A stretch of DNA of 64,000 nt from Neoconidiobolus thromboides FSU 785 (GCA_025603075.1 MU626265.1:157516-221515), one strand, 5' to 3'. Counted from the first letter of the stretch, positions 49,770 to 63,283 are shown. Program-made: numbers and translations. Notes: generated from the letters alone by a model not told the origin.

Positions 49770-49866
49770 GGGAATATATTTTTTATTTAAGGATTCTACC
49801 AACAATTTTTCCACTCAAATAGTGTTTAAAAAATAGAAAAAGTGATGAAGCTAAAAAAACATCCTC
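49770..49866 (+). mobile_element. MITE, copy 10
   Basis: 97 bp from GGGAATAT to ACATCCTC with a perfect, non-palindromic AAAT on each side (49766-49769, 49867-49870). This copy and copy 1 are the clearest evidence for a 4-bp target duplication. Confidence 0.9.
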
Positions 49867-50011
49867 AAATGTTGAAAATAAAACTTTAAATACAGTTTAA
49901 TAATCTTTATTAAAACATAAAATTATCTCAATTATGCACTAATTTAAATACATCTATATCACTTTTTAGCACATAATATCTTTCTATAACCCATTTAAAA
50001 CCAATTTCTTT

Positions 50012-52436
50012 TTAAATCATTTGAGTTTTTTTGTATTGCTTTAACTCATCCAATTTATACTTATTAAATGCTTTGAGGTTTGCTAATGTTTCGTTAGCGT
50101 GTTCTCTAAGCTCCCTTTTAGTCCTGCGGTCAATAGCCTTTGTCTAAAAAATAGATTAATTGTTAATATTTTTCATAAAAAAAGCTTACTAATTTGCCCA
50201 CACTGCCCACTACTTGTTGTAAGCAGTCCAAATACCCTCCTTTTACAAAATTGGGCAAATCGTAATCATAGCTCATATCCCCATAGATATCAAACATTGC
50301 ATTCAATGCTTCCAAGTAAATCTCCGCTTTACTTAAAGCTCTCTCTAATGGGAGCTCATTGGCTTGCTTAATAATTTCCATTAAACAGTTACCAATGACT
50401 TGATTATCATTGACATATCCTGGTCTCCTACATGCAATAGCACCAATGGTACCAATAGCTTTTGTTGCCATGCTCACCTTTTCCTTACTCTCATCGGCTT
50501 TATTTACAATATTTAATAAAAATTGCAAATGATTAGCAGTGATCACTATATTCTCTAATTGGATCCATCGTGTTAAGGACCACAAGCAAGATAATCCCTG
50601 GTCAATGACATCTTGGTTGATATTTAATTCATCACTTTGTTCCATAAATGAATTGACTGTAGTAAACAGAAAATCCCATAATGTTTTAATCCCAGCTTCA
50701 TACTTTTGATTTAAAAACAATTTTTCCTGTTTGGTCCCGCCCTCCGATATCATGGAGAATAGGTTATTCAATGCTGCTAAAGAGCGGCTATGAAGACCAC
50801 CTAAAGATACTGTAATGGTTTCATATTGTTGTAGCTCTTTATTCCCAATACCGTTTTGGTTTGGTTGACTCAAGGTCCATGGGTGTGGGGTAGCTAACTC
50901 AATCAATTTTTCGACTACATTCTCAAAGATATAATTGATTGCTGGAGATATATCATTTGATTGGATTGTTTCTTTATCTTCATTTGAATCGTTGTTTAGG
51001 ATTTCATCTACAAGCTCTTCTTCTTCTTCTTCTTCTTCTTCCATCTCTTCCTCCATCTCCTCTTCAGCATTATAATTTTCACTCTTTTCTTCCGCTACTA
51101 AATTTGAGAGCACTTCCAAAATTAAATGATGATTGGTCACAAGTGTTTCTGCTTTAACAAGATGGGTTGATTTAATTTCAAAGTCTTTGATTGCTTCCTT
51201 GTTATTAACTTGCTGTTCTTCCTAAATATGCAAAAATGTTAATTTCATTCAATAAAAATTACATAATAACCTCTATTACTTCTTTCTTGGGTCCATTTTG
51301 TATAGCGTGATTAATACTTTGATTGATATTAGCTGAAGAGCTAAGTACGCTGCTGACAATTGGTAATAAAACAGTAAAGAAAGTGGGAGAAAACAATAAA
51401 AGAGAACTTAAACTTGGCTCCTTTGAAACTTTGCTTTCAATTGCTGGGGTAATAGAGGATCTGAAATTAACCAAAATACCTGAAATAACTACCTTTAATA
51501 AACTTTTTGAAAACTCATTCTTATTCTCCGAATCCTCATTCTGTAAAATGTTTTCCAATACTTGCAAATTGGCTGGTATATTAACAAAAAAATTCTGAAA
51601 TAAGGTTTGGTTATACTCCGAAAGAGTGAGAAGGCATCTAGCAGCATTAAGGACAAGATTTATGGGTAGCTTTTGGAAGGAACTTAAGAAGGCTAGCAAA
51701 AATTGAATCTCTTGTTTCTTGCTAACTTTTTCCAATAGCTTATCATTTGTTTCCCCCATACTCCATAAAATCACAATAATATTTTCAGCTATTGTAAATA
51801 TAGCTTCTCTATTTGCTGCTTCTTTTTTGTTAGCTACTACCTCCCCTTTAACAATCTTATCCAACTCTACACTCACCTTTTCAATAAGTGTACCCATTGG
51901 CTTCCAAATATCCTTTTTGGCAATATCACAGACAATACCCTCGTCGTTCATAGTAGCTAAATTTCTAAACTAAATTAATTCATTATTAATTACTGTTTCT
52001 CAATAATCCCTACCTCAATGCCCCCAAAGCCTCAACAATAACCTCAATCTCAAAATTAGACAACAATTCGATAAGTCGTCCAACTACATTACAAGACAAT
52101 AAGTTTTTCCTTGTAGCTTCATCATTGGAACATAAGACTGAGACTGTTGATGCAGCCCATGCTCGATCGCTGGCTTCTTTGCTTTGAAGCTAAAATTTAA
52201 AAAAAACGATTAAACATCTCAAGTCTGTTGACACTTATTAATCAACTTACCTTATTTATCAATGGCGAAACCTCTTGCTTATTCATTGTTGGAACCTCAC
52301 CCTTAATAGCTGCTAAAGCTACAGACTTGATCATAGGATCTTGACTACTTTCGAGCTCAGCAATGCTGCTTAAACCTAATGGATTGATGACTGGTGGGCG
52401 ATTACTTCCCTTTCCTTGTTTCTTGGATTTTCCCAT
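50012..52436 (-). CDS. SYO1: Symportin SYO1 / HEATR3 ribosomal-protein import chaperone
   Basis: Five exons. The start MGKSKKQGKGSNRPPVINPL with INPLG is typical of SYO1/HEATR3, which often open with a short basic, nuclear-import-type segment. Armadillo/HEAT-type helices follow: KEASDRAWAASTVSVLCSND, VVGRLIELLSNFEIEVIVEA and LGALRNLATMNDEGIVCD. A long acidic loop (about 28 consecutive residues rich in Glu near 50996-51080) and then further HEAT repeats (LAALNNLFSMI, GLSCLWSLTRWIQLENIV, EIYLEALNAMFDIYGD) complete it. The final exon gives RRTKRELREHANETLANLKA and AFNKYKLDELKQY. SYO1 carries Rpl5 with Rpl11 into the nucleus. The Met at 52436 fits the family better than the in-frame Met 10 codons upstream. 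Confidence 0.9.
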
Positions 52437-52834
52437 TCTTGTTTTTTGTAAAGTAAAAAGAAACAATTGTTTTTTTATTGGTTTAAAATTTTTTGATTTT
52501 TCAAAAATTAGATTCTCGAAATTTTGGTGGTGTGAAGTTCAAAAAATTACTTCAAAAATAGTAATGACTATTTTATAATAAAACATCTATAAAATTCAAT
52601 AATAAATAACAGTTGAAATGTTATATTTAATAAAGTACTAATTTAAATAATCTTAGTTAAAATTTTATTTCATGATATAATCTAACCAAATAAAAGAAAC
52701 TTTATTATCGAAAATCCATTCTTTAGCATACTCATAAATCTAAAACATCATTTCGGACTAATACAATAATAAAAGCATAGTACTAAAAATAACCTAAGTT
52801 CTACTTGAAATATAAACCTGGCTCAATCCCTATC
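52437..52834. other. Spacer between SYO1 and lunapark
   Basis: Both neighbours are on the minus strand; this 398 bp contains the SYO1 promoter and the lunapark 3' end. Nothing specific seen. Confidence 0.5.
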
Positions 52835-54164
52835 TCATTCCTGTTTAATTGCCTCATTCTTACTAGCTACTGGAGTATCTTTATTCTTCATAAACTCCTG
52901 AGGCAATACTTTTCTGTTTTTAGGTACACTAGGTTTAGGTGCAGCGGTCATCGAACGCTTCATAAGCTCTTGTTGTTGTTCTTCGGTCAAATTCAAATTC
53001 TCTACTGATTTACGACGTTGGGAACGACGTGATGGATTAAATGTATTGCATTTTGGGCATGTATATTGTATGATATTATAATCGTTAGCCGATACCAGTC
53101 CATTGTGAGCAAAGCAGTTACTGCAGATTAAGGCAAATTTCGTAGCATCCATGTTCTTTTCTTCTTCACCAACAATAGCGTCCATTAGTTTACCAAACCA
53201 TGGTTGTCCTCCTTCTACTTGAATATTTGGCGCCTGGGAGGTTCCTAAATCATTAATAAATGAGCATTTGGTATAAAAACAATCTTACTTGGCTTTAGTG
53301 GGATACCAGCATTTATCTGTTTTTGGGAATTGTTTCCATTATTCTGGGGAACTCTTTGACGAAGAGTTTGTGATTGAGCTGTGAAAAATTAGCCATGTTG
53401 GTAAATAAAAAACTTCAAATTACCTAAAGGTACTGATGCTTTTTTAGGGGCAGCTCTTTGGACTTGTGCCTTTTCCTTTAACTATTAACTAATTTATAAT
53501 AATATGAACATGATTATTACCCTATCTTCTTGTTCATAACGTTCGAGTATACTTTTGGTTTTATAATAAGATGAATTCTTTTTCAACTCATCAATCTATA
53601 AAAAAAGATTACTAGCATTCTAAAAGTATTAACCTTGAACTCCTTACAGTTATCCTAAGCTTTGTTTTCAAAGCAGAGAGTTGGTCAGCTTAAAAAGTAT
53701 AAGTAATAGTTAAACCAAGCATGAATCATTTACTTTCTGAATTTAATCTTTTTTGATAATAAGCATTAGAGCTATTATGATAAACGTAGGCCCTTTAAAT
53801 TATTAAAATATTGAAATGAATGGAAACCCGAAAAAATCTTACAAAACCGGAAAAAAAATAAGAGGAGAAGCCTTAATCAGTGCAGATTCCCAGTTATCAA
53901 ACTTTGGAGACCTCAACAAAATGAAATACACAGCAGCATAAAATAAATAAGCTGATACTGTATAAAGATAAAAAGTGAAAGCTGAGCCTTTATTTAACTT
54001 TATTTCAGATATTGTTAACTCTTTCTGTTTAATTTTCTTTTCTATCTCTTCTAATTGCTTCTCATATTTCGCGTCATTGTTGGACTAGTGTATTAGTTTA
54101 GATTAGATAATAGCATTGATTATTGTTTCCTTACCGAGGTAAAGAGTGAAAATAGGCCTGCCAT
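52835..54164 (-). CDS. LNP1: Lunapark-type ER junction protein
   Basis: About seven exons from MAGLFSLFTS at 54164. A coiled coil (KYEKQLEEIEKKIKQKELTI) precedes two hydrophobic segments (FTFYLYTVSAYLFYAAVYFI and the short ALIKASPLIFFPV), then a second coiled coil (LSALKTKLRI). The C-terminal zinc finger is CSNC-x(21)-CPKC with NPSRRSQ after it, the lunapark C4 motif. A Pro/Gln-rich linker separates the parts. Lunapark stabilises three-way junctions of tubular ER. The N-terminus is MAG rather than MG, so N-myristoylation as in animals is not expected unless the start differs. Another ER-shaping gene (TB2/DP1/HVA22) is at 1914-2684. Confidence 0.9.
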
Positions 54165-55879
54165 TTGGGATTAAAATACAATATCAATAAAAAATGAAGC
54201 GCTTAAGATTAGTTTCTTTGTTTAAAAATTCAAATTCGTGGGGATTCTCTGATAAACTGTAAATCTTTTTATATTTTTTATAATTTCGTTTTTTTAAAAT
54301 GGATTTTAATCATTTGATTTTATTGCATAAATACTGATAATTGATTGGCAGTTAAGATGAAGCTAATTCAAATTTCATTTCATTTTTAGCTAAGATTATT
54401 TTAAGTTAAGTTTTATATTGGTTCATAATGAAAAATAAATCTTAGAATATAATATAAACTTAAAATTGTTTAAGCTTTGAGCATATTTAAAGAATGTTTT
54501 TATCATATATTTATCTTACGTAAATTCTGGACTATTAATTTTTAATCTCCTTCGTATGTTGATATTTAGATATAAAATTAACTCATTACAACATTAGTTT
54601 AAAACATTGTAAAGTATATATAGTAGCAATAACAAGGAATTTTATAATACTTTTTACCAAAATGGGTTGATGGAGTAACGATTTTTAATAGAGTTTTTGT
54701 GCATAAGTGCAGTTTTATTCTTTTGTTTAAAAACTATTGCTTCTTATTGTGTACAGAGTTTGTCATCATTTATATAAACTGTTATTATATTGCAAGTAGT
54801 TTATAAACCTTTACATACAGCTTATTTTCTATTTAGAAAGTAACTCGTCACTATATTGAATTAAAAAAGTTTCTTTTCTAGAAGCTTTAATATTTAAAAA
54901 TAAAACCCTGAGTGTTTAAATTGTTTGCTGAGAATCTAGTTCCTCCACTATATGCAAATAAATTAAATTTTTAAATTAATATAACCATTTTTTGCATAAA
55001 TGGCTTTTTGTGGCTCATCGAATGTAAGAAAACCTTGTAGCATCTTTGAATACATGTTATGTTTAAAATTTTGCCTAGAGTTATATTAAAAAGTTAATAA
55101 TTTTAATCCCTTTATGCTGGGCGTTACTCACACAAAAGCAGTATGTCAATTTTATGTATAGTAAATCACTCAAATATTTGCAACAACTAATAAGTAAATA
55201 AGAATAAATTTTATAGTAACAAGTATTGCTACATTTGTATTAGTGAATTTTTATTTTTTAGTTTTTTTAGTTTTTTTAGTTTTTTAGCTTAATTTAAAGA
55301 CTTCTGTTCCATCTTTTTATTGTACTTAAATATTCTTGCTTACTTTGACTGTCTAGCTTTATATAAGTAGTGTAGATATTTATTTAATATGCATGATACT
55401 TGAGTTATTAACAAAAGTAAAAAAGAAGTAATCATATTTTAATTCTAATGATAAAAAGCTTTAAAATTAATGTATTAAATAGCTCTAAGTCAAAAAATTG
55501 CTTAAGCTTATTTAAAAGAAATCATAAAGTGGAATTTCTGTGTTTGATGATTTGTATACTTATTTTTTTAATAATAACATGTAATGTTTAAACAAATGCA
55601 CTTTGATTTATTTAGTTATTCTGTTTGTACTATTGCATTTAGCATGTGCTATTAAATAATTCAAAGCCATTTTTGCTATAAAATTATATAAAGTCTAAAG
55701 TAACAATTTACCCATATCATCCCTAATTTACTCTCATTGCCAATAAATTTGCAATAATTGAATCATTGCCAAAAACTAGAAGAAAAATTAATTGGCTAAA
55801 ATAAATTCAATCCAAAATTGAGAACCTAGCTACTATCCATCAATTCCTACACTTCCTTTAGCCTTTTAATTCTTAAAAA
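54165..55879. other. Intergenic, no gene recognised
   Basis: Over 1.7 kb of AT-rich DNA without a supportable frame. A tandem of AGTTTTTTT units occurs at 55258-55290. The left end holds the lunapark promoter. Confidence 0.55.
55258..55290. repeat. Tandem AGTTTTTTT repeat
   Basis: About four near-identical 9-bp units in the intergenic region. Confidence 0.75.
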
Positions 55880-56771
55880 ATGAATGAAGATAATTTGTTT
55901 AAACATTTTGATTTCCCAGCCAACCATGGGCAACAGGTAGTTCATATCGATCATAATTCTATACATCCTTTCACGATGCCCATGGTTCATCAATCCCATT
56001 TCCCAGACACTCTTGAGCTGACTCATAGAATAGCCCAAGAATTACACCAAAACGCACTTTCGACGTTTAGTCTAAGTCCTCACTTTAGTCATTTACCTTT
56101 GATGCAACCTCCTCAATTATCTGAAAAATCAGGAATAAGTTTATCTCAACAACACCAAAGGTTGATAGCTCCCACGCCTCATCCGGCGATGGAAAGTTTT
56201 ACTACCACGCAGGTGCCAACCCAAAACCAACCTAAGCCAAAAAGGATAAGAAAGCCAAAAAAGAAAACAGAAACTATTAAAGTACCCAAAACAACGACTA
56301 AAACGATAGCTAAAGCATTATCAAAGTCTTCAGAGTCCAGTACCGGACCAGTAGATAGGGGATACACTAACTTGATGCCAAGTAATTTTAAAAACTTGCT
56401 CCCTTACCCTTACGAAGTAAAACCTCGTGCTTTACGCACTTCATTCCCAGAAATGGCTAAAGTGGAAAGGGGCGCAAGAAGCGTAGATAATTGTGTGGAT
56501 AAAGCGGCCAGAAAAGCGTTAAAGTTAAAACGGGCTGCCGAAAGGGAAGAGCTAAGAAACCAACTTAAAGCAATCCAAGAAAATAGATATCGACCTGTAT
56601 TCTATTATCAACCTGCTACCCAGGTGGTGTTTTCAGATCCTTCTGGTAAGCAAGATTTTTCTAAAGTTTGATTTTTTATTCACATTTTTTAAAGTAGAAG
56701 CAACTACCTTCAATGGTAGATTCAGAAAGATTGTGCCTAAGGATCCTAGTTTTGTCACTGACAATGTTTAA
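55880..56771 (+). CDS. Unknown basic, probably nuclear protein
   Basis: Two exons (55880-56647 about, then 56698-56771) give about 280 aa ending IVPKDPSFVTDNV. I do not recognise the family. The N-terminal third is His/Pro/Phe-rich and likely disordered. Residues about 117-145 form a strongly basic stretch (KPKRIRKPKKKTETIKVPKT) that would serve as a nuclear signal or DNA contact. A well-ordered-looking C-terminal part follows: NFKNLLPYPYEVKPRALRTS, DKAARKALKLKRAAEREELR (helix) and TTFNGRFRKIVPKDPSFVTD. The intron is short with donor GTAAGC. It converges with TGS1. Confidence 0.75.
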
Positions 56772-57070
56772 TCGAGATCTGTTTTAAAAAAAGCTTCAGT
56801 ATTATCTTTTCCATATTTTTTATTTAGTCCTAAAATCATTTCGTGTTGTTTTTCTAAGAGAATAACTTGAGTATTAATCTTTTTTTCAAATTAATAAATT
56901 TTAAGATAGAAAATTATGTATTGATTATTCTTCCCTTTATTCGATTAAAAGCCTTTTAAACGTTGGATAGTATATTTTGAAGCGATGTAACTGTACGTTA
57001 GTGATGGTATTTGTTGACAAAAAAATTCCAAGTGCTTTTCGAATTTCATAAGTGAGGTTCCAAGTTCCAG
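56772..57070 (-). CDS. Possible small gene, structure uncertain
   Basis: On the minus strand a clean frame near the 3' end reads VILLEKQHEMILGLNKKYGK and DNTEAFFKTDLD before a TAA at about 56772. Upstream, two alternative open stretches exist: MKFEKHLEFFCQQIPSLTYS, or in another frame NLTYEIRKALGIFLSTNTIT. No canonical donor joins them convincingly. The codon content looks coding rather than random, but I cannot name a family or a start. Confidence 0.35.
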
Positions 57071-57500
57071 AATTATGGTTTCGATTTTAGTTAATTAATA
57101 TGAATAAGACTGTTTTACTAAACGATTAGTTAATTCAGTACAACAATGAGCTAAATGTTATTTAAACTATTTTAAGTAGGGGTGATTTTAAATAAATTAG
57201 ATTGTACAAGGGTTCACTTTAACATAAAATAGTTGTGTTAACGATTATAACGATTTGAAGCTGATCACCGTATTAAAAGAAATCAAATCATATTTAATTT
57301 AAAAGGAGAATATTTTTGATTAAAATCTAAACTAGCATTTTGAATGTCGCGACATGAATTCTATAGTATAACCATTCATTATTTCAAACAGTAACTAATA
57401 TTATACTTGATTTGTTCAAACAGCGTTACTTTAAAATATATAAGTAAACAAATATGGCTAATCTATATAATTTTAATCTAATTAAACAAACACTATGTAA
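57071..57500. other. Spacer 3' of TGS1, no feature seen
   Basis: AT-rich sequence with frequent stops. Confidence 0.45.
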
Positions 57501-58786
<1,286 letters not shown>

Positions 58787-59650
58787 GATATAGTTTAATC
58801 AAAATTATATTTATGGACAAAGGATCGAGTTTAATGCTTTTTATTTAACATTTAGAGAATGGTATAAGATTTTGTGAAAATTCTTGCACAATTTGACTTA
58901 TAATTTTCGCACCACTTTTAAATGTCTGATGACTAAAGTATTGTTGCTAACTTCATTTTAATAATTTAAAAAATAAAAACGTTTTTTTAATTTAAGCCAT
59001 TTTTACTCAACATTCAATTGAAGAATAAATTGTATTAAACAATGGCTCTTTATTTGTATAACTAAATGCTATATCAACCAGTTTAGTGTCGTACTTATTA
59101 TTTAATAAAAGCTGCAGATTTTCTTAGACTGTGAATTATCGGAATATTGTCTTACTCAATCACTGAAGTGGCTAAGATTATAATTTACAACTTGAATATT
59201 TGCAAATAACTTTGGAAAATCAAAAATAGGTTGAACTCAAAGGTCAGAATTAGCAAGTAAAACTTTAGTAATAGAGCTACAACTCGGATTTTGTTCTGAT
59301 ACCGTTTGATTATTTGCCTTGTTACAATTACTCATAATCCTATCTAAATTAAGTTTTATTTTATTACATCACATAATATATAATTTTGATACTTTGAGGT
59401 TTAACTTAGGTAAAATAGCAACTAAACAATACTCAAATAATTCGTTATAATATAGACTTAGTTTTGTTAAATACTTCATGTTTTTCGGGTTCATCAGATT
59501 GAAATTACTTGATTTTTTGTGCTTAAACTTTGGATTTTATTGCTTTTAAGCTGTTCTAGTATATTTAATAATAAATTAGTATTTGCATTCCTTCGATTAC
59601 TAATTTCGTACCTTGAGTTTTCTTCAAATCTCTAACATATTTCATTATAT
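58787..59650. other. Intergenic with a possible broken frame
   Basis: Holds the TGS1 promoter at left. A minus-strand frame at 59102-59335 is open for 78 codons but for two TGA codons; see findings. Confidence 0.45.
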
Positions 59651-59748
59651 GAGGATATGTTTTTTTGTTTAAGAATTTTACCACAATCTTTCCACTGAAA
59701 TAGCGCTTAAAAAATGGAAAAATAATGAAACCAAAAAAAAACAGCTCC
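59651..59748 (+). mobile_element. MITE, copy 11
   Basis: 98 bp from GAGGATAT to ACAGCTCC flanked by ATAT (59647-59650, 59749-59752). A 67-codon open frame at 59565-59768 crosses it by chance. Confidence 0.88.
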
Positions 59749-60325
59749 ATATCAACTGTGTTGTCCAAATTTAACCATAACTTGGGCTATTCAAATGAAA
59801 CAAAATTATGAGTATTTAAAAATAAATAGGCTGTTCTATAATTATTGATATTAAGATAGAATACAGTTAATTAAAGGAATCTTTTTATTTCACTCATATC
59901 AGTTAAATCTAGTATCCCTATATCTATTTTAGGCATCCTTAATCTTACTTCTATTTAAATCTTGACCTAGATTCTTTAACACTAAAATTTCAGTTTCTAC
60001 TTTAAATGGTTCTAATTTTGCAATAATTAGCTTTCAATTATTAAGTTGCTTCTATCCAGATTAACAAAAACATGTCATAATTTTTGTTTCCGAACATAAC
60101 TTCTAATTTTCTAATATACCTTTATTAAACTATTTTAACTATTGAGTTTTCAAATGGTGTCGAAATTTGTTTATTATAGTTGAATAACCCATGGTTTGTA
60201 GACACCTCTTTTATATACTTATATAAATCTAAATACCAAGTTTATCTGTGCTGTAAGTATATGATACTTGGTATCATCACCACGCTTTTGAGAAAATTGT
60301 AATTGCAACTGTGATTATTAATAAT
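59749..60325. other. Intergenic, scattered decayed coding fragments
   Basis: On the minus strand at about 59880-60110 short stretches look coding (KLEPFKVETEILVLKNLGQD and MPKIDIGILDLTDMSEIK) but frames shift repeatedly; no family recognised. Confidence 0.35.
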
Positions 60326-60425
60326 GGAGATGTATTTTTGTATTTAAGGATTTTATTAACAATTTTCCCATCCAAGTAGTGATCAAAAGATGGAAAAAGT
60401 AATAGAGCCAAAAAAAAACATTCCC
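60326..60425 (+). mobile_element. MITE, copy 12
   Basis: About 100 bp from GGAGATGT to ACATTCCC, with AAT/AATG at both borders. The core is diverged (CCAAGTAGTGATCAAAAG), so this is probably an older copy. Confidence 0.8.
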
Positions 60426-60544
60426 AATGTTCCTTCACGAGAGTGTCGAAATGTTATTCAATCGCTTCCACTGTAACATTGTAAAATCTTTTGCTTAAAA
60501 CAATAAATTAAATAAAGCTTCTGGTTTATTGTATTTGGAGATTT

Positions 60545-60640
60545 AGGGTGTTTTTTTCGGTTTCCGCACTTTTTCCATTTAAAGCGCTATTTGAGTGGAA
60601 AAGTTGCTAGTAAAATCCTTGAATAAAAAAATACACCCTC
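60545..60640 (-). mobile_element. MITE, copy 13
   Basis: 96 bp from AGGGTGTT to ACACCCTC with ATTT on both sides (60541-60544, 60641-60644). Core AAAGCGCTATTTGAGTGG. Confidence 0.88.
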
Positions 60641-60710
60641 ATTTTAATTAATATGACATCTGGTAGTTTAATTAACATTTTGTAAAAGTTTAGATTAAAT
60701 CTTACTAAAT

Positions 60711-60803
60711 GGAGGTTGTTGTTTTTTGGCTTTATCGTTTTTTTCATCTTTTAAGCGCTATTTGAGTGAAAAAATTCTTAGTGAAATCCTTAAAATATAT
60801 CCC
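60711..60803 (-). mobile_element. MITE, copy 14
   Basis: 93 bp from GGAGGTTG to ATATCCC, with AAAT (60707-60710) and AAAC (60804-60807). Core TTAAGCGCTATTTGAGTG is intact; the right inverted repeat is weakened. Confidence 0.82.
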
Positions 60804-61326
60804 AAACTAATTTTGACTTTATCCCTGTTTTTTTGGGCAAGGCTTAGTTTATCAACCTTGAACCTTTTGCTATCTGAAAGTTTAAATCTTTAAAAGATTA
60901 AAAGAGTTCAAACAATTTTAATAAAATGGTCTCCCATTTTAAAAATAAGCATTTCAAAAGCTTTGAAAAGGACAACAGTAATAAATAGGAGCGAATAAAA
61001 AAATAAAACTAAATAGAACCAGGTAGAACCAAGTAGAATCATTCTGAGCTCCAAATTTTAAACTCATTATTCTAAGCCAATTAAGCTTTTCGATTCTCGG
61101 CTCAAGGCTCCTCTTCTTTAATAAATTATCTGCTTATCCTTACCTAAAAATAGCATCAATTTCAAATCTTTTAGTATTTTCCGACAAAAAATAATTGGGT
61201 TTTGGGGTAAAAGATGAGTCATGATTGCAGATGATGAAATCTATTATCCCTGAATTATAATTAAAAATCGTCAATATATAACTAGAATATTAACAAAAGC
61301 AAATTTATCTTTTTTCAAAATTTAGA
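60804..61326. promoter_or_regulatory. Upstream region of NDH-2
   Basis: About 520 bp with a directly repeated AACCAGGTAGAACCAAGTAG near 61017-61036. No gene seen; must include the NDH-2 promoter. Confidence 0.4.
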
Positions 61327-63283
61327 ATGTATATTTTAAAAAGTAGTAGTAAAATAATCGAGTTAAAAGGTATATACTAGAACTTTTTAGTTTATTGTGA
61401 TTTATTTTTATTACTATAGGAAGCTATTTCAGAACCTTCTCTTCGACTTCCTATGTAAGATATACTAAAGGTAAATTTTAACTACTATAATTTATTACAA
61501 TAGTAATTTTTTTAATAGAAAGGGTCATGATACTTGGTAATTAGAACTCATAAAAAATCAATAATAATAATAACGATTTATTTTTTATCTATTAAAAAGG
61601 TTCAGGCTGGGGAGGTAACTGAATTATCAGTCAATAGCTAAATCAAACACTAACTCATCTTTAGGATTTAAGTTAGCAAAAGATTTAGACAATAGGAAAT
61701 ATGATGTTACTCTGATTTCACCAAGAAATTACTTCCTATTTACACCACTATTGGCAAGTACTTCAGTGGGTACTTTGGAGTTTCGTACCATTACTGAAAC
61801 GATACGTAAGCATAATCCAAAGGTCCATTATATTGAAGGAAGTTGTCAAGAGATTAAGTTTGAGGATAAAAAGTTAAAGATTGCTCCCAATTTTGATAAC
61901 AACCAATCGTTTGATATTGGTTATGACCATCTTGTTGTGGCTGTAGGTGCCATTTCTAATACGTTTGGTATTAAAGGAGTTGGAGAACATGCTCATTTTT
62001 TAAAAGATATTGCAAATGCTAGAAGTATTCGTAGAAAGGTTATGGATTGTAAGTGGTATTGCATTGTTTAGTTTTGGCTTAATTTCGTTTTTTAGGTTTT
62101 GAAAAGGCAATTTTACCAACTTCCAATGAAGAAGATAAGCAAAGATTATTGAATTTCGCTGGTAATTGAATTTCATCATACTACTTACTATTTAAATTTG
62201 ACCCTTTTGTATCATAGTTGTAGGCGGAGGACCAACAGTAATTACCAGAGATTATTTGCTTTAATGTATATTAATTAATTTATAAAGGGAGTCGAATTTT
62301 CGGCTGAATTACACGATCTATTAAAAGAAGACATGGCAAGATTATATCCCACTCTTATGCCATTTGTTAAAATGACACTTTATGACGTCGCACCAAATAT
62401 TTTATCTTCATTTGACTCCAAGTTATCCACTTTTGCTACTAAATTGATGAATCGCGAAGGTATCAAAATTAAAACGGGTAAAGATTATTACAACTTTATA
62501 TGAGAGTATAAAATTTAATTTCTTTTCTAAGGTACTTCAATTACAGAAATTAAATCAGACTCTATAATATTAAAAGATGGAGAAGAAAGTGATTACTTTT
62601 ATTTTATTTCTAGAATAAAAACTAACTATAAATATAGTCCCTGTTGGTATGGTAGTTTGGGCTACTGGTGTAACTGAAACCCCATTAATAAAAAGTTTGA
62701 AAGAGAGTATAGCTACTGACGGATGGCGGTTATCAACAGATGATCAACTACGATTGCTAAGTAAAAAAACAAACCAAGTGTTAGATGATAAAGTGTAAGA
62801 TCTATAAAAATATTATTTCAAAATAAAACTAATCCACCTACCAAAAACTAGTTATGGCATTGGAGATTGCGCAACAATTCAAGGCAATCCCTTGGCCTGC
62901 ACAGCTCAAGTAGCGGAACAACAAGCCACTTATTTGATACAAAAATTCAATGATCCCAAATTTTACGAACGTCCATTATCTACAAAATTAAACAAGCCAT
63001 TTAAATTTAACAATAAGGGAATTATGGCTTATTTAGGAAATTGGCAAGCAATTGTTGAACTATCAGACCCTTTAAATGAATCTGGTAAAGGAAAAATTAA
63101 ACAATCGGGCTATGTTGCTTGGTTTCTATGGCGTTCTGCTTACATGACCAAATCTGTTTCTTGGAGAAATAAGCTGTTGATCCCAGTATATTGGTAACTT
63201 TCATTTTTTATGTGTTGGCTTTGTTTATTGAGTTTTATAGGTTTATGACTTGGGCTTTTGGTAGAGATGTTAGTCGATTTTAG
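61327..63283 (+). CDS. NDE1: Type II NADH:ubiquinone oxidoreductase (NDH-2), mitochondrial
   Basis: About eleven exons. The start MYILKSSSKIIELKGSYFRT followed by SSTSYVRYTK is a good mitochondrial presequence. Two consecutive microexons, 61519-61536 (18 nt) and 61600-61614 (15 nt), encode the FAD-binding Rossmann start RVMILGSGWGGFKLA. Later motifs are LISPRNYFLFTPLL, HLVVAVGAISNTF, FAVVGGGPTGVEFSAEL (NADH-binding GxGxxG), VVWATGVTETPL, YGIGDCATIQGNP and, in the membrane-anchoring end, AYLGNWQAIVEL, WFLWRSAYMTKSVSWRNKLL and FMTWAFGRDVSRF. It oxidises NADH and reduces ubiquinone without proton pumping, insensitive to rotenone. No EF-hand insertion is seen. Internal (NDI) versus external (NDE) side cannot be told from sequence, so the symbol is tentative. 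Confidence 0.92.

Noticed and set aside
59102-59335. Nuclear copy of mitochondrial DNA, to explain TGA as Trp
   Set aside because: The translated sequence resembles no mitochondrial protein.
59565-59768. 67-codon minus-strand frame
   Set aside because: Most of it is MITE copy 11 read in the T-rich direction; the same FF...F pattern appears wherever the MITE is translated.
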